A DNA stretch of 64,000 bases, taken from Streptococcus ilei. GTDB lineage: Bacteria; Bacillota; Bacilli; Lactobacillales; Streptococcaceae. Both the position numbers and the translations under genes were made by a program. How positions within the stretch are numbered: the first letter of the stretch is position 1; each line of letters starts with the position of its first letter. Below the pieces are notes generated by a model. The model did not search any database and was not told the origin of the DNA. It saw nothing but the letters and a program-made list of their open reading frames with translations. Positions 10,254 through 18,874 of the stretch are shown piece after piece. The stretch is from assembly GCF_000479335.1 (NCBI RefSeq), contig NC_022584.1, forward strand, positions 248,001 through 312,000, written 5' to 3'.

Positions 10254-10282
10254 AGGAATATGACAACAAAAAGGAAAATAGA

Positions 10283-11041
10283 ATGACAGAACCAATTTTG
10301 CAAGTCAAGGACTTGTCGGTTTATTACAATAAAAAGAAGGCTTTAAATAGTGTTTCTTTGGATTTTGCTCCAAAGGAGATTACAGCTTTGATTGGTCCTT
10401 CTGGATCAGGGAAATCTACCCTTTTAAAAGCCATTAACCGCATGGGGGACCTGAACCATGAGGTCACAACTACAGGAACCATCCTCTATAATGGACATAA
10501 TATCTACGGACCACGGACCGATACGGTCGAATTGCGCAAGGAAATCGGAATGGTCTTCCAACAGCCCAATCCCTTTCCAATGTCCATTTATGATAATGTG
10601 ACCTATGGCTTGATGATTAATGGTGTCAAGGACAAGGCTGTTTTGGATGAAGCGGTTGAAACCTCACTGAAACGTGCTTCCATCTGGGATGAGGTCAAGG
10701 ATCGCCTGCATGATTCTGCTATCGGACTTTCCGGTGGTCAGCAGCAGCGGGTTTGTGTAGCGCGGGTCCTTGCGACCAGTCCAAAGATTATTCTTTTGGA
10801 TGAACCAACTTCAGCGCTGGACCCGATTTCAGCTGGTAAGATTGAAGAAACCCTGTATGGACTAAAAGACCGTTACACCATGCTCTTGGTGACTCGATCC
10901 ATGCAGCAAGCGAGTCGGATTTCCGATAAAACAGCCTTTTTCTTGGATGGCGATTTGATTGAGTACAATGATACCAATGAAATGTTCTTGAACCCAGCTA
11001 AGAAAGAAACAGAAGACTATGTCTCTGGTAAATTTGGATAG
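10283..11041 (+). CDS. pstB2: Phosphate ABC transporter ATPase PstB (copy 2), switch His replaced by Arg
   Basis: Paralogue of the preceding gene, 252 residues. Walker [11 protein letters not shown]-loop VFQQPNPF, signature LSGGQQQR and Walker [13 protein letters not shown] are present. The H-loop reads [14 protein letters not shown]: the codon CGA replaces the usual His codon, whereas copy 1 has [13 protein letters not shown]. His at this position normally contacts the ATP gamma-phosphate. This suggests an asymmetric PstB1-PstB2 pair with one weakened ATP site. Confidence 0.93.
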   Translation: MTEPILQVKDLSVYYNKKKALNSVSLDFAPKEITALIGPSGSGKSTLLKAINRMGDLNHEVTTTGTILYNGHNIYGPRTDTVELRKEIGMVFQQPNPFPMSIYDNVTYGLMINGVKDKAVLDEAVETSLKRASIWDEVKDRLHDSAIGLSGGQQQRVCVARVLATSPKIILLDEPTSALDPISAGKIEETLYGLKDRYTMLLVTRSMQQASRISDKTAFFLDGDLIEYNDTNEMFLNPAKKETEDYVSGKFG

Positions 11042-11053
11042 GAAGAAAATAAA

Positions 11054-11707
11054 ATGTTACGAGTTCAATTTGAAGAAGATTTAGAAAAATTGCATAACCA
11101 ATTTTATGCAATGGGAAATGAAGTGTTGACCCAAATCAATCGTACGGTTCGTGCTTTCGTCACACATGACCGTGAATTGTCCCGCCAGGTTATCGAAGAT
11201 GATGCGGATATCAATGAATACGAAGTGAAATTGGAGCGCAAATCTTTTGAGATTATCGCCCTTCAACAGCCAGTTTCGCAAGACCTTCGCGTGGTCATGA
11301 CGGTCTTAAAAGCAGTCTCTGACTTAGAGCGGATGGGTGACCATGCGGTTTCAATCGCGAAAGCAACTATTCGAATGAAGGGGGAAGTCCGCATCCAATC
11401 TGTTGAAGAGGAGATCAGCAAGATGGGTCGTGAGGTCAAAGACTTTGTCGAATCCACACTGGATGTTTACCTCAAAGGTGATGTTGATTTGGCCTATGAA
11501 GTAGCTAGCCGAGACGAAGTGATCAACCATTACTTCGATAGCATTCAAGAATTAGCAACAGAAGAAATTCGGAAGAATCCAGAGTCCATCGTTACCGGAC
11601 GGGATTATTTCCAAGTGATCAACTTCTTGGAACGCATCGGAGATTATGCAAAAAACATCTGTGAGTGGGTTGTCTACTTCGAAACAGGGAAAATTGTGGA
11701 ATTATAA
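11054..11707 (+). CDS. phoU: Phosphate transport system regulator PhoU
   Basis: A 217-residue all-helical protein with two PhoU three-helix repeats. Each repeat carries a metal-binding E/DxxxD cluster: LKAVSDLERMGDHAVSIAK and INFLERIGDYAKNI. PhoU links the Pst transporter to phosphate signalling and damps uptake when phosphate is ample. It ends the operon and is followed immediately by a 20-bp perfect-stem terminator. Confidence 0.94.
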   Translation: MLRVQFEEDLEKLHNQFYAMGNEVLTQINRTVRAFVTHDRELSRQVIEDDADINEYEVKLERKSFEIIALQQPVSQDLRVVMTVLKAVSDLERMGDHAVSIAKATIRMKGEVRIQSVEEEISKMGREVKDFVESTLDVYLKGDVDLAYEVASRDEVINHYFDSIQELATEEIRKNPESIVTGRDYFQVINFLERIGDYAKNICEWVVYFETGKIVEL

Positions 11708-11751
11708 GAAAATAAAGTCTGAGGTCATCATCTCAGACTTTATTTTCTTAT
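11704..11751 (+). terminator. Strong terminator of the pst operon
   Basis: A perfect 20-bp stem (11704-11723 with 11732-11751) around an 8-base loop. The stop codon of phoU lies inside the left arm. The right arm contains the T-rich segment. Confidence 0.85.
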
Positions 11752-11795
11752 AGATCTTGTTTTGCCTCCTCTTACCTTACAGACCTTTGGATTTA

Positions 11796-11804
11796 TGTTA
11801 GAAT
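11796..11804 (+). promoter_or_regulatory. pepN promoter (extended -10)
   Basis: TGTTAGAAT is an extended -10. An ATG at 11810, 5 bases downstream, opens a 17-codon frame that runs through the pepN SD and start in another frame; it could be a leaderless upstream ORF. Confidence 0.5.
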
Positions 11805-11837
11805 AGAAGATGAGAATAAATGAAGAAGGAGTTACTC

Positions 11838-14381
11838 ATGCAAGCAGTTGCACATTTTATTGATACATTTGTACCTGAGCACTATGATCTATTCTTAGAT
11901 TTGAACCGCTCAAACAAAACTTTCTCAGGGAAAGTGACCATTACTGGAGAAGCAAAGAAGACTCGCATCTCTCTTCACCAAAAGGATTTGACCATCGAAT
12001 CTGCACAAGTAGAAGGGCAAGATTGTGCCTTTACAGTCAATGATGAGGAAGAAGCGGTCTTTGTCGAAGTTCCTGCTACAGGTAAAGTAAACCTTACCCT
12101 CACTTATACAGGGAACATTACCGATAATATGACAGGGATCTATCCGTCTTACTACACAGTAGATGGCCTTAAAAAGGAAGTGATCTCTACTCAATTTGAG
12201 AGCCACTTTGCGCGTGAAGCCTTCCCAAGTGTGGATGAGCCAGAAGCCAAAGCGACCTTTGATTTGGCCGTGAAATTTGACCAAGAAGAGGGAGAAATCG
12301 TTCTTTCAAACATGCCTGAAATCGATGTCGAAAGTCGGAAAGAAACAGGTATTTGGAAGTTTGATACAACTCCTCGTATGTCTTCTTATCTCTTGGCCTT
12401 TGCGGCGGGAGATTTGCAGGGTGTGACAGCTAAGACCAAGAATGGAACCCTAGTCGGTGTCTACTCTACCAAAGCTCACCCATTAGAAAACTTGGACTTC
12501 TCCTTAGATATTGCTGTTCGTGCCATTGAATTCTACGAAGACTACTATGGAGTGGCTTACCCAATCCCTCAATCCCTTCATATTGCCCTTCCAGACTTCT
12601 CTTCAGGAGCTATGGAAAACTGGGGCTTGGTAACCTACCGCGAAGTTTACCTCCTTGTAGATGAGAATTCGACAGCCCAAAGCCGTCAAACAGTAGCCTT
12701 GGTGGTGGCTCACGAATTGGCTCACCAATGGTTCGGAAACCTCGTAACGATGAAGTGGTGGGATGACCTCTGGTTAAATGAAAGCTTCGCCAATATGATG
12801 GAATATGTCTGCTTGGATGCCATTGAACCAAGCTGGAATATCTTTGAAGACTTCCAAACGACAGGTGTACCTGCTGCCTTGAAACGCGATGCGACAGATG
12901 GTGTTCAATCCGTCCATGTGGAAGTGAAACACCCAGACGAGATCAACACCCTCTTTGACCCAGCGATTGTTTACGCCAAAGGTAGCCGTCTCATGCACAT
13001 GCTTCGCCGCTGGTTAGGCGATGATGCCTTCCGCAAGGGCTTGAAAATCTACTTTGAAAAGCACCAATATGGAAATACCATTGGGCAAGATCTTTGGGAA
13101 GCCTTGGGTCAAGCTTCTGGTCGGGATGTAGCAGCCTTTATGGATTCTTGGTTGGAGCAACCTGGCTATCCAGTTGTTTCAGCTTCTGTAGAGAATGATA
13201 CCTTGATCATCCGTCAAGACCAGTTCTTTATCGGAGAAAAAGAAGAAAAAGGTCGCAAGTGGGTTGTTCCGCTAAATAGCAACTGGTCAGGTATTCCTGA
13301 TACTTTGGAAACCGAAGTCTTAGAAATTCCAAACTACAGTGCCTTGAAAGCAACTAATAGCGGGGCTCTTCGCTTCAATACAGAAAATACGGCCCACTAT
13401 ATCAGTGATTACCGTGGGGAATTGTTGGAAGACATCCTTGCGGACCTTGCTAACTTAGATAGCACTTCAAAATTACAAGTGGTTCAAGAACGTCGTCTTT
13501 TAGCTGAAAGTGGGCAAATTTCCTATGCAAGCCTCTTGCCAGTGATCGAGCATTTGACAGAAGAAAATTCCTTCTTGGTAGTTTCTGCTGTTTCGAGCGT
13601 CTTGACTGGAATCAGTCTCTTTGTGGATGAAGGAACGGAAACAGAAGTTGCCTTCCATGAGCTGTTGAAACGGATGAACCGCTACAACTTTGAACGCTTG
13701 GGACTAGAAGCTAAGCCAGGTGAAGCAGAAGAAGACGAAAAAGTTCGTCAGCTCATGATTGCTAACATGATTAAGGCCAATGATGAAGCTGCACAAGCAC
13801 AAGCGAGCGCTATCTTTGAAGCGCACGCAGCTGATCTAGAAAAACTTCCAGCTGCCATTCGCTTGCAAATCTTGGTCAACCAAATCAAACACCAGGAAAC
13901 CAAGGCGCTTAGCCAACAATATCTGGATACCTATGTGAAGACAGTTGATGGAAACTTTAAACGCCAGTTGGCGGCTGCCCTTTCTTATACCAAGGATGAG
14001 GAAACTTTGGAAGCTCTATTGAAGGAGTGGAAGAACAAGGATGTGGTGAAACCTCAGGACTTGGCTATGAGCTGGTACTTCAATTTCTTGCACCATGACT
14101 TTACCCAAGGAAGAACCTGGACTTGGGCGCGTGAAAACTGGGATTGGATCAAGAAAGCACTCGGTGGTGATATGAGCTTTGATAAGTTTGTCATCTACCC
14201 AGCTAACTGTTTCAAGACCCGTGAACGGTTGAATGAATACAAGGCCTTCTTTGAGCCTCAATTGGATGATATGGCGATCAGCCGTAATATCAAGATGGGA
14301 ATTAAAGAGATCGCGGCTCGTATCGATCTTATCGAGCGGGAGAAAGCAGCGGTTGAAACAGCCCTTCTAGCAACTAAATAA
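11838..14381 (+). CDS. pepN: Aminopeptidase N (M1 family)
   Basis: Zinc aminopeptidase that trims N-terminal residues from peptides in the cytosol. The exopeptidase motif GAMENWG is at about residue 258. The zinc site HELAHQWFGN plus the downstream Glu in NESFANMMEY follow. ERAP1-like C-terminal helical domain. The start at 11838 has AAGGAG at the right distance and gives MQAVAHFIDTFVPEHYD, the usual lactic acid bacterial PepN start; the ATG at 11820 lies before the SD. Length 847. No signal peptide. In streptococci pepN commonly lies upstream of ciaRH, as here. Confidence 0.95.
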   Translation: MQAVAHFIDTFVPEHYDLFLDLNRSNKTFSGKVTITGEAKKTRISLHQKDLTIESAQVEGQDCAFTVNDEEEAVFVEVPATGKVNLTLTYTGNITDNMTGIYPSYYTVDGLKKEVISTQFESHFAREAFPSVDEPEAKATFDLAVKFDQEEGEIVLSNMPEIDVESRKETGIWKFDTTPRMSSYLLAFAAGDLQGVTAKTKNGTLVGVYSTKAHPLENLDFSLDIAVRAIEFYEDYYGVAYPIPQSLHIALPDFSSGAMENWGLVTYREVYLLVDENSTAQSRQTVALVVAHELAHQWFGNLVTMKWWDDLWLNESFANMMEYVCLDAIEPSWNIFEDFQTTGVPAALKRDATDGVQSVHVEVKHPDEINTLFDPAIVYAKGSRLMHMLRRWLGDDAFRKGLKIYFEKHQYGNTIGQDLWEALGQASGRDVAAFMDSWLEQPGYPVVSASVENDTLIIRQDQFFIGEKEEKGRKWVVPLNSNWSGIPDTLETEVLEIPNYSALKATNSGALRFNTENTAHYISDYRGELLEDILADLANLDSTSKLQVVQERRLLAESGQISYASLLPVIEHLTEENSFLVVSAVSSVLTGISLFVDEGTETEVAFHELLKRMNRYNFERLGLEAKPGEAEEDEKVRQLMIANMIKANDEAAQAQASAIFEAHAADLEKLPAAIRLQILVNQIKHQETKALSQQYLDTYVKTVDGNFKRQLAAALSYTKDEETLEALLKEWKNKDVVKPQDLAMSWYFNFLHHDFTQGRTWTWARENWDWIKKALGGDMSFDKFVIYPANCFKTRERLNEYKAFFEPQLDDMAISRNIKMGIKEIAARIDLIEREKAAVETALLATK

Positions 14382-14390
14382 AGAAAAAAA

Positions 14391-14437
14391 AGCTCCTAGA
14401 GAGGAACCTACAGGTTTGTAGGCCTCTCTAAGAGTTT
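14391..14437. terminator. Bidirectional terminator between pepN and bioY
   Basis: A long hairpin, CTCCTAGAGAGG...CCTACA with TTGTAGG...CCTCTCTAAGAG, with an A-tract on the left and TTTTTATTTT on the right. Confidence 0.75.
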
Positions 14438-14980
14438 TTATTTTGCTTTTTTGAAATATGGGAGATGTTTGAGATTGCGATAGAGAATAACTGCGAAAAC
14501 CGTTGTCAACGTGATCTTAATCAAATCTGGTAATACAAAAGGTAGGACGACCAGTTTTACGGTGAGATCCAAACTCTGGTGGGTAATGAGCATAAAACCT
14601 AAGGCACCCCCAATAAAGAGGACGACTTCCCCCAAGGCGTTAGCTAGGAAGATACGAATGGGCTGTCCCTTTTGGCCAGCGAGGCTAGAGGTAACCAAAG
14701 CACGAAGGGGAAAGAAGAAAAGGAATCCAGCAGTGGGACCGTAGAAGGAGCTGATGCCTCCGTGACCACCTGCAAAGACGGGGAGGCCAATGGCACCTAA
14801 GAGGAGGTAAATGAGAACAGAAAGGGTGGCTTCTTTTGGACGGTAGATGCTGGCGATCAATCCAATCGCTAAAGTCTGAAGCGTGATAGGAATGGGTCCA
14901 AGTGGGATTGTAAAAGGAGATAGGGCAGCAATCAGAGCTGCTCCAAGAGCAATTAATGTCATTGATTCTATTTTTTTCAA
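14438..14980 (-). CDS. bioY: Biotin ECF transporter S component BioY
   Basis: Membrane substrate-capture subunit for biotin uptake; it works with the shared ECF energising module encoded elsewhere. 180 residues, about six helices. Conserved BioY segments are PFTIPLGPIPITLQTLA and YLLLGAIGLPVFAGGHGG, followed by GPTAGFL. No biotin synthesis genes are nearby, which fits a scavenger. The upstream region has a good promoter and an inverted repeat resembling a BirA operator, and a full-length repressor-type BirA is encoded at 27.8-28.8 kb. Confidence 0.92.
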   Translation of the reverse strand: MKKIESMTLIALGAALIAALSPFTIPLGPIPITLQTLAIGLIASIYRPKEATLSVLIYLLLGAIGLPVFAGGHGGISSFYGPTAGFLFFFPLRALVTSSLAGQKGQPIRIFLANALGEVVLFIGGALGFMLITHQSLDLTVKLVVLPFVLPDLIKITLTTVFAVILYRNLKHLPYFKKAK

Positions 14981-15043
14981 AACAGTAAACCTCGCTTTAT
15001 TTTTATGGTAACTATTCTACAAAAAAGAATGCAAGCCTGTCAA
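14981..15043 (-). promoter_or_regulatory. bioY promoter with putative BirA operator
   Basis: On the minus strand TTGACA (15038-15043) and TAGAAT (15014-15019) are 18 bases apart. Overlapping and following the -10 is AATAGTTACC, 15 bases, GGTTTACTGTT, an imperfect inverted repeat. It has the TTAACC-N15-GGTTAA character of Gram-positive BirA sites. It lies between promoter and start codon, where a bound repressor would block transcription. Confidence 0.6.
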
Positions 15044-15080
15044 GTCCTCTATTCAGCTGTGACAATTGTCTCCATCCTCA

Positions 15081-15119
15081 TTTTAGGAAAGTTTAAGAAA
15101 AAATTTAGTCACGATTAAG
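15081..15119 (+). promoter_or_regulatory. Four tandem CiaR-type half-sites
   Basis: The known pneumococcal CiaR site is TTTAAG-N5-TTTAAG. Here TTTTAG (15081), TTTAAG (15092), ATTTAG (15103) and ATTAAG (15114) follow each other at exactly 11-bp spacing. They score 5, 6, 4 and 5 of 6 matches. A weak -10 (TAAACT, 15130-15135) lies just downstream. This suggests CiaR controls the next gene and, by read-through, its own operon. Confidence 0.6.
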
Positions 15120-15185
15120 GAAGAATCGGTAAACTATCCCTATCTAAACAAAGGCCTTGTTTAAATAATTTAAGGAATGGAAAGA

Positions 15186-15776
15186 ATGCAAGCTTCGAAT
15201 GAACAAAAGCAAGAAAGAACTGAAAAAATGATTGTCGTTAAGAAAAGTCCTAAGTGGTGGGCAACTGCCGCAGCAACAGGAGGACTTGTCGTAGGAATGA
15301 CTGGTGGATTTGGCTTGGGAATGTTGGCGACAGACAATACGACTCCCCAACGCCAACAAGCAGCAGTAGCTACACAAAATAGTAACCAGCCTGCCCAAAA
15401 CCATCAAGGACAAAATAGCCATGGGAACGATCAAAATGGACCTTCTAACTCACAAGGTTTTGATGGCCAAAATGGTGGTCCAGGGCAAGGAGAAATGAAC
15501 GGTCAACCACCTCAAGGAGGGGGCTCGCAAGGTGGTCAAGGACAAGATGGATTTGGTGGAGGACCAGGCGGTATGCCACCGCAAGATGGCCAAAACGGTG
15601 GACCAGGACAAGGAGACATGAATGGCCAACCACCACAAAATGGAGGCCCTCAAGGTCAACAAGACAAGCAACAAAATAGTAAATCGAGTAAAAAGTCCTC
15701 CAAGAAATCCTCTTCGAAAAAATCGTCTAGCAATACAAACAATTCATCAAAGGATGAGACAGGGACAGCAGGCTAA
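15186..15776 (+). CDS. Gly/Gln/Asn-rich membrane-anchored protein, positional counterpart of CiaX
   Basis: A 196-residue protein. After a short charged N-terminus there is one hydrophobic segment (WWATAAATGGLVVGMTGGFGLGMLA, split at about residues 24-48). A low-complexity outer part follows, rich in Q, G, N and P, with a roughly 20-residue unit (DGQNGGPGQG, E or D, MNGQPPQ) occurring twice. It ends in a Lys/Ser-rich stretch. The ATG at 15186 has AAGGA 9 bases upstream; the ATG at 15177 is too close to it. In S. mutans a secreted protein gene, ciaX, precedes ciaRH. This gene holds the same place but shows no sequence resemblance I can vouch for. No catalytic motif is visible. Confidence 0.7.
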   Translation: MQASNEQKQERTEKMIVVKKSPKWWATAAATGGLVVGMTGGFGLGMLATDNTTPQRQQAAVATQNSNQPAQNHQGQNSHGNDQNGPSNSQGFDGQNGGPGQGEMNGQPPQGGGSQGGQGQDGFGGGPGGMPPQDGQNGGPGQGDMNGQPPQNGGPQGQQDKQQNSKSSKKSSKKSSSKKSSSNTNNSSKDETGTAG

Positions 15777-15825
15777 GAAAAAAGTTGAAATCGCTATCTG
15801 AATGCTACTGAATGAAGCCTGGTCA

Positions 15826-15834
15826 TGTTATAAT
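15826..15834 (+). promoter_or_regulatory. ciaRH promoter (extended -10)
   Basis: TGTTATAAT, an extended -10 about 55 bases before ciaR. No CiaR half-sites are seen here; they lie upstream of the preceding gene. Confidence 0.55.
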
Positions 15835-15889
15835 AGAGTAGAAAATACTCGTCATCCCTGTATGGAAGAATGAGAAGGAGAAAGTACAC

Positions 15890-16564
15890 ATGATTAAGAT
15901 TTTATTAGTAGAAGACGACCTCGGTTTGTCTAATTCAGTATTTGATTTTTTAGATGACTTTGCAGATGTCATGCAAGTCTTTGATGGAGACGAAGGTCTT
16001 TATGAGGCTGAAAGTGGCATCTATGACCTCATTTTGCTAGACCTCATGCTCCCTGAAAAAGATGGTTTCCAAGTTCTGAAAGAATTGAGAGATAAGGGTG
16101 TCTCCACTCCAGTATTGATTATGACAGCCAAAGAGAGTTTGGACGATAAGGGCCATGGGTTTGAGTTAGGGGCAGATGACTATCTGACCAAGCCATTCTA
16201 CCTAGAAGAACTCAAGATGCGGATCCAAGCATTGTTGAAGCGCTCTGGTAAGGTCAATGAAAATACCCTTTCTTATGGGAATGTAACCGTTAATCTTTCG
16301 ACAAATTCTACGCTTGTTGAAGGGAAAGAAGTGGAGCTATTAGGGAAAGAATTTGATCTTTTGGTCTATTTCCTTCAAAATCAAAATGTTATCCTGCCCA
16401 AGACACAAATCTTTGATCGACTTTGGGGATTTGATAGCGATACGACTATCTCGGTTGTTGAAGTGTATGTTTCTAAGATTCGTAAGAAGTTAAAAGGAAC
16501 AGAATTTGCAAAAAATCTCCAAACATTGCGTAGCGTGGGGTACATTCTGAAAGATGCTCAATAA
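15890..16564 (+). CDS. ciaR: Response regulator CiaR
   Basis: OmpR/PhoB-type regulator, 224 residues. The receiver domain has the acidic pocket EDD (residues 8-10), the phosphoacceptor Asp in LILLDLMLP (about 51), and the conserved T and K (MTAKES, TKPF). The winged-helix domain ends RSVGYIL. CiaR controls cell-wall, competence and stress genes and several small RNAs in streptococci. The 3' end overlaps ciaH by 11 bases. Confidence 0.93.
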   Translation: MIKILLVEDDLGLSNSVFDFLDDFADVMQVFDGDEGLYEAESGIYDLILLDLMLPEKDGFQVLKELRDKGVSTPVLIMTAKESLDDKGHGFELGADDYLTKPFYLEELKMRIQALLKRSGKVNENTLSYGNVTVNLSTNSTLVEGKEVELLGKEFDLLVYFLQNQNVILPKTQIFDRLWGFDSDTTISVVEVYVSKIRKKLKGTEFAKNLQTLRSVGYILKDAQ

Positions 16565-17927
16565 AATTAAAAAAACTGTCAATGCGGATGACTTTTCTTA
16601 TTTCATCCGCTATTTCGGACTCTTTACCTTGATTTTCTCAACCATGACCTTGATTATTATTCAAGTAATGCGGTCAAGTCTGTATACAACGGTTGATGAA
16701 AATTTAAAGATACTGAGTAAAGATCGTTATTCCATCATTAGCTTGGCCAATCGTACCGGAAATGGGATGGGAAGAGACGAACCAGATGATGACCGACCAG
16801 AAGATAATGAACCTGATCCCGAGGATGGCCCTAGACCATCGGTCACTTCCAATAGTACAGCCATCCTCTTGAATGATAATTTTGAAAATGTGACGACGGA
16901 CAATGGTTTTCTGGATTTAAAAACAGTGACCTTTAGTCGCAGCTATTTAAACAAGATCAAGCAGATTCAAATCACCAACCATTATAAGCAAAAAGAAAGC
17001 TACCGGGCTTATTTGGTGGATATTGACCCCGATGATTATATCGATGGGGTGAAATATGCCGTGATCATGACCAATATCAGCCAGTTGGAGCAGACCAGTG
17101 AAAAACACGAGAGCCAAATCGCCTTGGTCATGATTTGCTTCTGGGGCATTTCCCTCTTTGCAAGTATCTTCCTGGCTAAGATGAGTGTGAAACCTCTCTT
17201 AGAGAGCATGAACCGGCAGAAGGCTTTTGTCGAAAATGCTTCTCATGAATTGCGGACACCTTTAGCCGTTTTGCAAAATCGTTTGGAAACCCTGTTCCGA
17301 AAGCCAGAGGCAACAATTATGGAATCCAGTGAGAATATCGCCTCCTCTTTGGATGAGGTTCGCAATATGCGCTTACTGACGACCAATCTCTTAAACTTAG
17401 CCCGTCGAGATGATGGGATTAAACCTGAGTTTTGTGAAATCCCTCCTTCTTTTTTCGACCAAACCTTTGCCAATTATGAAATCATTGCCGAGGAAAATGA
17501 TAAAATCTTCGAGTATGAGAATCATGTCGAAAGGAGTCTGGTGTCTGACAAGGTCCTACTGAAACAGCTGATGACCATTTTGTATGACAATGCCCTCAAA
17601 TACACAGAGGAAGAAGGAAAGATACGGTTTGTCGCCCAATTCAAGGATCGCTATCTCTATCTTCGGGTAGAGGATAATGGACCAGGGATTGCAGACGAAG
17701 ATAAAAAGCGGATATTTGATCGATTCTACCGAGTGGATAAGGCGCGTACGCGTCAAAAGGGTGGTTTTGGTTTAGGACTGTCCTTAGCCAAGCAAATCGT
17801 AGAAGCCTTTAATGGCACCATTACTGTTCGAGATAACAAGCCGAAAGGTGCTATTTTCGAGGTCAAACTAGCAACCAAGTCAGATAGTAAAAAGAAATCA
17901 ACTTCTAAATCAACGAAAAACAAGTAA
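16554..17927 (+). CDS. ciaH: Sensor histidine kinase CiaH with acidic extracellular stretch
   Basis: 457 residues. Two membrane helices, at about residues 20-43 and 187-207, flank an extracellular sensing domain. The kinase core follows: H-box [16 protein letters not shown]-box [16 protein letters not shown] boxes VEDNGPGI and [11 protein letters not shown]. The sensor domain contains an acidic run at about residues 76-96 (repeated DEPDDD and [14 protein letters not shown] groups) that I do not recall in pneumococcal CiaH. Such a patch could bind cations; this is inference. Ends in a Lys/Ser-rich tail. Confidence 0.92.
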   Translation: MLNKIKKTVNADDFSYFIRYFGLFTLIFSTMTLIIIQVMRSSLYTTVDENLKILSKDRYSIISLANRTGNGMGRDEPDDDRPEDNEPDPEDGPRPSVTSNSTAILLNDNFENVTTDNGFLDLKTVTFSRSYLNKIKQIQITNHYKQKESYRAYLVDIDPDDYIDGVKYAVIMTNISQLEQTSEKHESQIALVMICFWGISLFASIFLAKMSVKPLLESMNRQKAFVENASHELRTPLAVLQNRLETLFRKPEATIMESSENIASSLDEVRNMRLLTTNLLNLARRDDGIKPEFCEIPPSFFDQTFANYEIIAEENDKIFEYENHVERSLVSDKVLLKQLMTILYDNALKYTEEEGKIRFVAQFKDRYLYLRVEDNGPGIADEDKKRIFDRFYRVDKARTRQKGGFGLGLSLAKQIVEAFNGTITVRDNKPKGAIFEVKLATKSDSKKKSTSKSTKNK

Positions 17928-17970
17928 AGCTGAGGAATCTTTAACTTAGATGAAGCAAAAGACTTCTAAA

Positions 17971-18102
17971 ACTTTCCAAAGGTGAGAAGGGACGTCAGCG
18001 AACTTCTACGAAGTTCCATGACTTAGTTTTGAACCTAAGGTTTCAAAACTCCCTTGTGCTTGAAACATAACTGTTTCAAGCACTTTTCTCACGGCGGAAA
18101 GT
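17971..18102 (+). repeat. Family 1 cloverleaf repeat, copy A
   Basis: This 365-base gap between ciaH and gloA holds no gene. The element begins ACTTTCC and ends GGAAAGT. The outer stem continues with GTGAGAA/TTCTCAC. Inside are three hairpins: GAACTTC-TAC-GAAGTTC, AGTTTTGAA with TTCAAAACT, and GTGCTTGAAAC with GTTTCAAGCAC. A less conserved AT-rich tail runs to about 18200. The 11-bp sequence GCTGAGGAATC lies on both sides of the element (17930s and 18202). Confidence 0.8.
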
Positions 18103-18200
18103 TTCAGAACCTACATGGATGGCGCTCATAATAAGGAGTTGTTCTTATTTTTTAGAATAACTTGGCTTATTTTATATAACATAAGTTTTTCGATAATTTA

Positions 18201-18226
18201 GGCTGAGGAATCCTCAGCTTTTTCAT
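18201..18226 (+). terminator. Terminator-like hairpin after the family 1 copy A
   Basis: GCTGAGG-AAT-CCTCAGC followed by TTTTTC. It was probably the ciaRH terminator before the repeat was inserted, since its left half is duplicated just after ciaH. Confidence 0.6.
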
Positions 18227-18260
18227 CTATTTCAAATAATCGCTATTTTTGCCTGACTAG

Positions 18261-18268
18261 TGTATAAT
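18261..18268 (+). promoter_or_regulatory. gloA promoter -10
   Basis: TGTATAAT 25 bases before the gloA start. No clear -35. Confidence 0.5.
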
Positions 18269-18292
18269 AGTAAAAAAAGAAAGAGGTGTCGT

Positions 18293-18679
18293 ATGGCTTC
18301 AAAAATGTTACACACTTGTTTGCGAGTGGAGAATTTAGAAAAATCAATTGCTTTTTATGCAGATGCGTTTGGCTTTAAGGAATTGCGTCGCAAAGATTTT
18401 CCTGAATACAAATTTACGATTGTTTATCTTGGTTTAGAAGGGGATGACTATGAGTTGGAATTAACTTACAACTATGATCATGGTCCTTACGTCATTGGAG
18501 ATGGCTTTGCCCATGTTGCCTTGAGTACGCCAGACCTTGAAGCCCTTCATGCGGAGCATAAGGAAAAAGGTTACCAAGTAACAGATCCTAAAGGCTTGCC
18601 AGGAACTCTTCCAAACTATTACTTTATTGTGGACCCAGATGGCTACAAAGTCGAAGTGATTCGTGAAAAGTCCTTATAA
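18293..18679 (+). CDS. gloA: Lactoylglutathione lyase / VOC family protein (glyoxalase I)
   Basis: Isomerises the hemithioacetal of methylglyoxal in detoxification. 128 residues with two beta-alpha-beta-beta-beta modules. The metal ligands expected of glyoxalase I are visible: His in LHTCLRVENLEKS, Glu in YELELTYN, His in GFAHVALST and Glu in YKVEVIRE. The ATG at 18293 has AAGAGGTG upstream. Single gene with its own promoter and terminator. Confidence 0.88.
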   Translation: MASKMLHTCLRVENLEKSIAFYADAFGFKELRRKDFPEYKFTIVYLGLEGDDYELELTYNYDHGPYVIGDGFAHVALSTPDLEALHAEHKEKGYQVTDPKGLPGTLPNYYFIVDPDGYKVEVIREKSL

Positions 18680-18704
18680 TCAGCATCATATAACTTGTGA
18701 CAAA

Positions 18705-18735
18705 GAGCAGATGTGACCACATCTGTTCTTTTTTT
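18705..18735 (+). terminator. gloA terminator
   Basis: GAGCAGATGTG pairs with CACATCTGTTC and is followed by seven T. Confidence 0.8.
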
Positions 18736-18858
18736 CTGCTTGAAAGTTGCCGGTTCAAAGTGACAGGAGATAGGACTGAGCTACTTTAATTTCCCTATCA
18801 TATTTTAGGTTTTATTTTCTAGATTCTAGAGTTTTCTACTGTTTTTTGGTGATAAAAT

Positions 18859-18874
18859 TGCTATAATAAGAGTA
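18859..18874 (+). promoter_or_regulatory. pgdA promoter placed for a leaderless mRNA
   Basis: TGCTATAAT (18859-18867) is a perfect extended -10 and lies only 6 bases before the pgdA ATG. The start has no usable SD. Confidence 0.55.
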
